Assembly (NCBI GenBank): GCA_016165875.1
Contig: JABBOT010000001.1
Location: 40,724,252 to 40,788,251 of the forward strand
Source: Acanthopleura granulata
Lineage: Eukaryota; Mollusca; Polyplacophora; Chitonida; Chitonidae
Length of the DNA stretch: 64,000 nucleotides
Reading direction: 5' to 3'
The notes beneath the pieces were generated by a model. The model was not told the origin of the DNA. It searched no databases and worked only from the letters and a program-made list of their open reading frames with translations. Positions 57,701 through 64,000 of this stretch are shown here, piece by piece. Within the stretch, counting starts at the first letter, position 1; every line of letters begins with the position of its first letter. The position numbers were made by a program, and so were the translations under genes.

Positions 57701-60700
57701 TAAGCCGTTTACGGATTCTAGGAACGTCTGTAGCGAGTTCGGGTCAGTTTCTCCTTTCAGTTGACCGTGAGCTTATCTCTCACACCAGGCGACTCGGGGC
57801 CGGCTGCCGTCCGCTGTAGCTAACTGATCGTTTCTAGCCCAATAAAGGATTCGGAACAAGGTTTGCATTCTTGGCTGATTCGGAATTACATAATCGATAA
57901 AACTGTCCCAGAAATCTATTTCTGGGGAGAAAAAAATCTAATCCGGTTTGAGAAGGGTGTGAAAAAAACCCCACTATTATACGTGTGTCAGCTATTTATT
58001 TTCTACATTAGTTGTCGCTTCACTTATCTGGTTCCATCAAAGATTTGCAAATGAATACATTCACCAGTTTCACTGATTTAACTAAGTGACTGTCGCTGAG
58101 ACATATCGTCCAAATGTCTGCGACGCCCACATCTGGCATTAACCCTGGACCCGACAAGCCAAACCCCTGTCTGACAGTTCTGTTGGACATTGGAGAGCTG
58201 AAACGATGGCTATATTGTTATTTAACCGCTTGAACATTGTTGCGCTGCAACACCATTAATCGGTTTCCATATGAGGAGCAAAGTGATATGTATATGTTAA
58301 CCAAAGTTCACTGAAATTATTGTTGCTGTGGCGATTAAAACATGGAGTGGGCACAAAACTTGGATCACAGGCCAACTGTTAAAAATGTAAAATTACAAGC
58401 TTAGAAAGAATTTCAAATGACATCTTATATATCACTATCTCCGTTGTTATTATAATGTAATCGTGAATCACCTTGAACATGTGAACCTCAAATCCAACCA
58501 CATGACGCATATCGCAAAAGCAAAACTTGCTAAAACTAGCTAACAGAAACACATACCCCAGTGTGATTAAATCAGTGTTAAAGGAGAAGAAACCAAACAA
58601 GGCCAAATTCGGGGGATGCGCGACATTTTACAAAAAGTCTATGTCGCTTTCACTTAGTATCTTATTGGGGTGAATGACTCATATTAAAAGAGAGAATGTA
58701 AACATCTGACTGACCAATAGGCAGACGGACAGACAGAAAGACAGAGCGAACATCTTCATTATATTTAGTATAACGATGTTGAAGAATATCTAGATTTTCG
58801 TTTTCAGCGCAATATTAACTTACTGATACCGTATATTAGCTTAGCTGTTTTACAGGCTTAGTTGAATATAATATTAATTGAATTTACAGATTTTACCAGA
58901 ATGCACTTTGAATGGGATGAAAGGATTTTTTACCATCGTTGCACCAAAATATGGTCCATGAAATCCATTTTACAAAAGGGCAGTTTTCTTTATGATAAAT
59001 CTTCAACCACATTTTTCGATGCAGTTTACTTTTCTGGTAATGTTTGCTGATTCTCTTTTTCCCCCTTCTAAAGAGATGTCCCTTGGACTTATTGCGCGCA
59101 TCAGTATTTGGTCCAATAACTTTGTCCCAAACCACTTGACGATGTTTCAAGCGCTCAATTGGGTGATCTTAGCATGAAATACGAACAGGTAAAAGCGCTA
59201 CATTGTATTACCACAGAGACATTTTCATCGTTATGTGGCCGAGCGTACGGTACACAGTATGAAATACGAATGTGTAACAGCGGTAGATTTTATCACCTCA
59301 AACGTACCTTCAGCCCCACCACGTAGAAGCATCGATCACGTGTATAGACATAGTAGAGATAATCGTCCACGAATAAACGTCCAAATAAATGGAACATATC
59401 ATGCGTATTGTTAATTTGCAATGATGTCTTATCTCGGTAATGCCATTATTAAACACGGACAGGCATATACACTGTAGGTTTAGCTTTTTAAACGACTAAT
59501 GGCCTCAGTGTCGCGAAACTATAAAGTCAGTGAGCAGAATCTCATATCCGTAAATACTTGTAAGTAGATCCAAGGATCCGATACAAATAAAGTGTTTACT
59601 GTCGTCAAAATTTGCTCACAGAGTCTTATGTATACAAGGGTTCGTGGTTACTATGAAGCCAAAATGTCAAAATGCAAAGGAAAAAAGCAAAACAGTGTTT
59701 TCCGTTCGCGATGTATACACAGTTCGAATTTTTGTCGAACTTCCAGCAGGTATGGTAATTTATTCATTATTTTAGCCACTGATTGACGATGCATATGTAG
59801 ATAAAGCACGACGAAGCCACGTTTTCATTTGTCCGTGCACGACAGACCCTTGAACGGCTAATTTTCTGGGAGGGGAGCCATCAGGGAAAGACAATCCTGG
59901 TCTAAGTTAGCTGAAGAGCCCACAGATCTCATGCCATTGTCATCGCATGTATATATATGCTCCTAGGTAAACGTGCTGTTTCAAATTTATGTGACATTAC
60001 CACAACAGAATCAAGTCCACTTTAGAGCCAATGTCGCCGATTTGCGGCACAGTGAGGTAACTTTGGTATATCCTTATTCTGCATGACTTTACTTGATGTT
60101 AGCGAAGAGTACAAAATAATAAGCGAATGCGGGAAGACAGAATGGAACGTACAGAGTTCTTAAAGGGGATAATGAGCCAAAAAAGTAGATAAAGAATCTG
60201 CCCGAATTAATGACGTCAAAAAACTGATATAAAATGCAACCTGGCTTTCTAAACGTTATCAATTATCGGCATTTTCAGCTCAGAACCTTAACAAAAATGG
60301 GGTACTGGATATCTGCCTGTTTCTACGATGGGTTTGCCTGTGTAAAATTAACAAGAAGCTGTTTTAAAGTGAAGATGCTAGTAGTTAGCAATTACACCCC
60401 GGCCACCATATCTGGGGTCATCTCCAATCTTAGAACATGTCGGTGTTTGTCAGACTAAGCGTCTTGAGACGTACACCAACCAATCCCGGCCCCCGCCTGA
60501 TCTACCTAATATGTCTTAACCCAATCAGATCGCGTTTCGGATCTGCCCTTGCACATGAAAGAACTTTGCGTTATTGACAGAAAACAGATTATGAGTCTGC
60601 TTTGTGGGACAAAATAACGATGACAGGTTACCATACCGGCAATGTCTGTGATAGGAAAAAAGAGCCTTCCATTTTTTTTTCTTTTTTCTTTTTGATAGTG

Positions 60701-61030
60701 CAAAATCATGTTGTGTCGGATCTGTCGCCGTTAACAAAACCGGGTCCGTTTACAAAAAATTGTAAGTTTGCCTTGCACAGTCCTGGTCTCTTGTAACTGA
60801 TTCAACTAAAGAGGCCCACGGAATTTTGCTGGGCTAAAGACTTAAAGAAGAGAGAAAAATTCTGCTATTACTGGCTGAAAGCTACCACTAAAACATTTCC
60901 TTTGAGATCACAACTTTATGTGCAAAGCCTCTACACATCAGAAGCAAAAAAACGTTGATGTTCTCAAGTTGAATTCACTCATTCAAGGTTATACTCTGCC
61001 ATTATGACGTCATGCCATCACAAAAATGGC
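54795..61030. other. Long stretch with no recognised gene or repeat
   Basis: Open frames are short (under about 90 codons) and none shows a known domain. I see no tandem array, SINE core or long inverted repeat. It may hold introns or regulatory DNA of genes outside the window, but nothing in the sequence demonstrates that. Confidence 0.45.
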
Positions 61031-61037
61031 ACCTTAC

Positions 61038-61200
61038 ATTTGTCCCAGTATTGTTCAGCTACATGTACACTGTTCACAACGAAATGTCGCTTTTCTTCCG
61101 GATCGGAAAGCTGAAATGTCTTCCCTTTTGTCCTGATGTCGAGCATCTGAACTCGGCACACTTTCTCTAAGAGATCTAATAAAGCACTCATGTTTATCAT
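61038..61200 (-). CDS. Possible coding exon, unknown protein
   Basis: From an ATG at 61200 the minus strand encodes a hydrophilic peptide, including MSALLDLLEKVCRV, SDPEEKRHFVVN and VAEQYWDK. It ends at a good 5' splice-site match (acaaat|GTAAGG), with the intron starting at 61037. Composition and the donor site look more like an exon than the neighbouring frames. A stop lies just upstream, so it would be a first coding exon. I do not recognise the protein and did not find a following exon. Confidence 0.3.
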
Positions 61201-61334
61201 TTGTGACGTTATAATGTCAACCTCCACTCGATAATTTTAATCAGCTCAGTATTGTTCTCATGAACTTTTCTTTTGAAGTTTTGCTACATTTACTGTGTAG
61301 AAGTGCTTTTCTTTAAGCTTTTCAGTCATTCTCT

Positions 61335-61690
61335 CTGGAACTCGCCTTTAATATGTTTATTCTGCATTTACTAAGATTGGGATTAACTCCTGTCGTGTAT
61401 TTATCTGCTTTTTACTCTATAAGATTTTCAATTTTTCTGTCTGGAACTCGCCTTTAATATGTTTATTCTGAATTTAGTAAATTTGGGATTAACTCCTGTC
61501 GTGTATTTTTCTGCTTTCTCCTCTATAAGCTTTGGGATTAACTCATGCCATGTGTTTCTCTGCTTTTTTCTCTATTAACTTTGGAATTAAGTCATGCATG
61601 TCATGTATCTCTCTGCTTTCTCTTCTATAAGATTTGGGATGAACTCATGTCATGTAATTCTCTGTATTCTCTCCTAAAAGATTTGAATTC
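61335..61690. repeat. Compound minisatellite (106-bp and ~50-bp units)
   Basis: Two units of 106 bp start with ctggaactcgcctttaatat at 61335 and 61441. The gggattaactc motif recurs at 61379, 61485, 61534, about 61583 and 61636. The second half of the 106-bp unit has thus been amplified separately at 49-53-bp spacing. Confidence 0.85.
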
Positions 61691-61699
61691 CAGAGGCGT

Positions 61700-63480
61700 C
61701 GAAAATTCACACTATCACATTCCACCGAGAGGTTTTTATGATAACTGGTCTTTATATTCTACTGCCTCCTTTTGTCTCTTACAGATTATCAAAATACATT
61801 CGGAATGAATGTATAAATACATTTTCAGATAAATCTGGGCGAATTGGCCGGGCATTCGGAATCATATACAGAATGAAACTGTCGCCGATGATTTGATTCC
61901 AACAGTCTTTCTCTTCGTTTGTTCCCTCTTTTGTTTTTTTCGTTTTCTCCGTACGAAAAAAAAGCAGATGAGATTTGCTGTTGAATCTGCGACACAGATC
62001 ATGAATATGCATGATTTCATCGTCTGAACTCCGGGACAGCTGTGCGATAAATGGTGATTTCCTAGAGCACATTGCTTGCTACATGAAAGCTGCTCTTCGC
62101 CTCTCATGCAGACAAAAAAGTATTAGTTACGATTGAACATTGTTTTGCAATAAGATTTGTGAAGGCATTGAAAGGCCTGCAAGCACAAGCTGCTAGCTCA
62201 AAAATAGAAAAAAAAATATGCATTTTTTTTTGTACGTTTCTTTTGCTGCAATAATCCATGCAGTGTTTCACAGCATTCCCTAATACAGAAAAGCAACACA
62301 GTTCTCTGTTTCACTGTATGAAAATGGAATGGCGAAGGGGTCGTGTGTTCAGACTTCCTATTGTTTGGTCATGAAATACTGCCGAGTGTCTAAAGAAGAC
62401 CGTGTTAATAAAACCATACTAAGAGTAAAAAAGTGCAACTGCTGACCAAACGGCTGCTGTTGAGAAGACAGGAAGCGAGAGTATAAGAAAGTCTTGGATA
62501 AATACAGGTACAGGTTGCTCATTGAAAATTGACACTGTTAATCCGTTTCATCAGCTACAACACTACGGGAGGCCTCCATCGTGTTGGCGATCAAGATTGT
62601 GCTATATATAGGGCCCCTTTCCCCTGCAAGAAAAGGGTATCGAAGGCATGTTTATTCCGGGTTAATTATGACAGAGCATAATTATTACGTAAGTGTAACG
62701 AAAACTGTAATCTCGAGAGCAAAGAACGCTGTTACTCCATATACTACAGATAGCAAATAACCTTGTTACCAGTTGTACTATACATAGCAAATAATGTTAC
62801 CCGAAATTGCGGGGCAGGTTGGGCTGTCAACTAGAAATCTACCTAATCTTTTTATGATAGGAAAATATATGTGTATACTTGATATCTTTCCATTTCTACC
62901 CACGAGATTCTCAAAGTAGAGCACTGTGAGATAGAGAAAATGGTTGAAATATAACCTAAATATTGGATCATCTCTGATCCTTGGATCTACTTGCCAGAGT
63001 GCTTTACTTTGCGTACCTGAGGTTGTGTGTTTCTTGTGAAGGTATAAGTCTAACTAGTGTTTTTATCCACGACTCTGAAAGCGATACACCATTATAGAAT
63101 TTTAGGAATGGCAAGAAATTAAACTTCCATAATTAAAAACAAGAAATGTTAATAAAAGCCATGGCATGGAAGAAGTATCTTTCTTGCAAATATACAATCC
63201 TGTACTTATGTCCGATCATCAGATGCATTTCGAGAGCTAGAAAATTTGGCAAATTAAATCATACCGAGACAAAATTGACATGGATTAATGAACCATCTAG
63301 GTAAATCAGTCGAATGGCTGAGTAAATCCATCATCTTTATGTTATCATATCTATATAGTTGCCTACTGGAGATTCCTTCCTCAGACATGGATACCCCTAT
63401 ATGCCGCCATGTGCCAATGTCGCCTACAGAGCAATCGGCTTCATCGCAGGAGTAATCGAAGGTTGGTTCACCGAAAACTA
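61700..63480. other. Intergenic; uncertain frames only
   Basis: ATG frames at 61779-62072 (-) and 63254-63517 (-) lack recognisable domains. The second runs into the repeat at 63485, so it may be a by-product of it. Confidence 0.4.
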
Positions 63481-63484
63481 GGGC

Positions 63485-63765
63485 ATGTTCCGTAACAGAA
63501 GACGAAGTATTTGGCATCAAGTTCGATCAAATTAAGGGATCCCTTTCAGCGCTTGTGTTTGAGTAAGAGGAACTGAGTACACATTGTCATGAAAGCTTAA
63601 AATGTTTCGTAACAAAAGACGTGGTGTCTGAATCAGATGCAATAAGATTATAGGACAACCAAACGAGTAGGTGTTCGAGTTCGAGGAACCTGGTGTAGGC
63701 ATTATCGTAAAAGCGAGTAAATGTTCTTTGACAGAAGTCGATGAAAATGGAATCAGTTTTCATAA
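63485..63765. repeat. Diverged 117-119-bp tandem repeat, about 2.3 units
   Basis: Units start at 63485 (atgttccgtaacagaagacg), 63602 (atgtttcgtaacaaaagacg) and 63721 (atgttctttgacagaagtcg), and share further blocks such as gttygag and gaaycag. The units are old and diverged; the third is partial. Confidence 0.65.
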
Positions 63766-64000
63766 AGGTGTGTAAAGGTAGTAGTTGTACAAGCTGGGCC
63801 TTAAGTAACTGGAAACTTTATCCGATATACATACACTCACGTTTAATGCGTACAGTTTTACACTACGGTTAGTGCCCTATCGTATACCTCTGCTAGGCTG
63901 CATCTCTCAGGAGCCTAAGCTTTCAGCGGTGGTGTTGTAAAGTAAGTGGATTAGACGAATGAGCGTAAACACACAGGCGGACAGCGATAAATTTTAATTA

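Noticed and set aside
61779..62072. 97-codon frame, minus strand
   Set aside because: It is interrupted by low-complexity A/T runs and shows no domain or splice signals that I trust.

Overview
This window reads as nuclear DNA of an animal, most likely a marine mollusc or another lophotrochozoan. It is intergenic-rich, of moderate GC, has no prokaryotic gene packing, and is full of old repeats. The main clue is repeated tRNA-derived SINEs. One family ends on its sense strand in a conserved block (gtgaaatattcttgag, then tacggcgtaaaacaccaatc) and an (AAAT)n tail. A second carries a block related to gtttaacgtc and agtcatatgacgacgag. I associate both with molluscan genomes from general knowledge; this was not checked by search.

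Two intact protein genes are supported, both with single-exon coding regions. The first is a microsomal cytochrome P450 (8717-10249, + strand, 510 aa, all core P450 motifs). The second is a rhodopsin-class seven-helix receptor (47231-48250, - strand, 339 aa) with unusual substitutions at conserved positions. A possible short coding exon lies at 61038-61200 (- strand). Everything else I can support is repeat, mobile element or gene relic.

The centre of the window is an old tandem segmental duplication. Copy 1 spans about 23474-34766 and copy 2 about 35271-43700. They are separated by about 500 bp that ends in a minisatellite with an exact 30-bp period (35090-35262). Copy 1 holds an extra 3,235-bp block (29029-32263) absent from copy 2. 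That block has terminal inverted repeats and a 9-bp target-site duplication. Inside it are broken reading frames of a Mutator-like (MULE) transposase with a SWIM zinc finger, and a nested SINE. Copy 2 is the empty site. Copy 2 has its own post-duplication SINE (41737-42041). Both copies keep a relic ankyrin repeat that ends at the same in-frame TGA.

A degraded Ty3/Gypsy-class LTR retrotransposon occupies about 50629-53115. Its order is gag, integrase, start of reverse transcriptase, end of RNase H. Integrase lies before reverse transcriptase, and one uninterrupted frame joins them, which matches the rare Gmr1-type arrangement. Most of the reverse transcriptase is deleted.

The flanks hold two larger inverted-repeat elements (20136-20664 and 22096-22958), two small hairpin elements, further SINEs, and minisatellites with periods of 26, 78, 40, 37-39, about 50 and 117-119 bp. 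Long stretches, notably 54.8-61.0 kb, show nothing I can assign.
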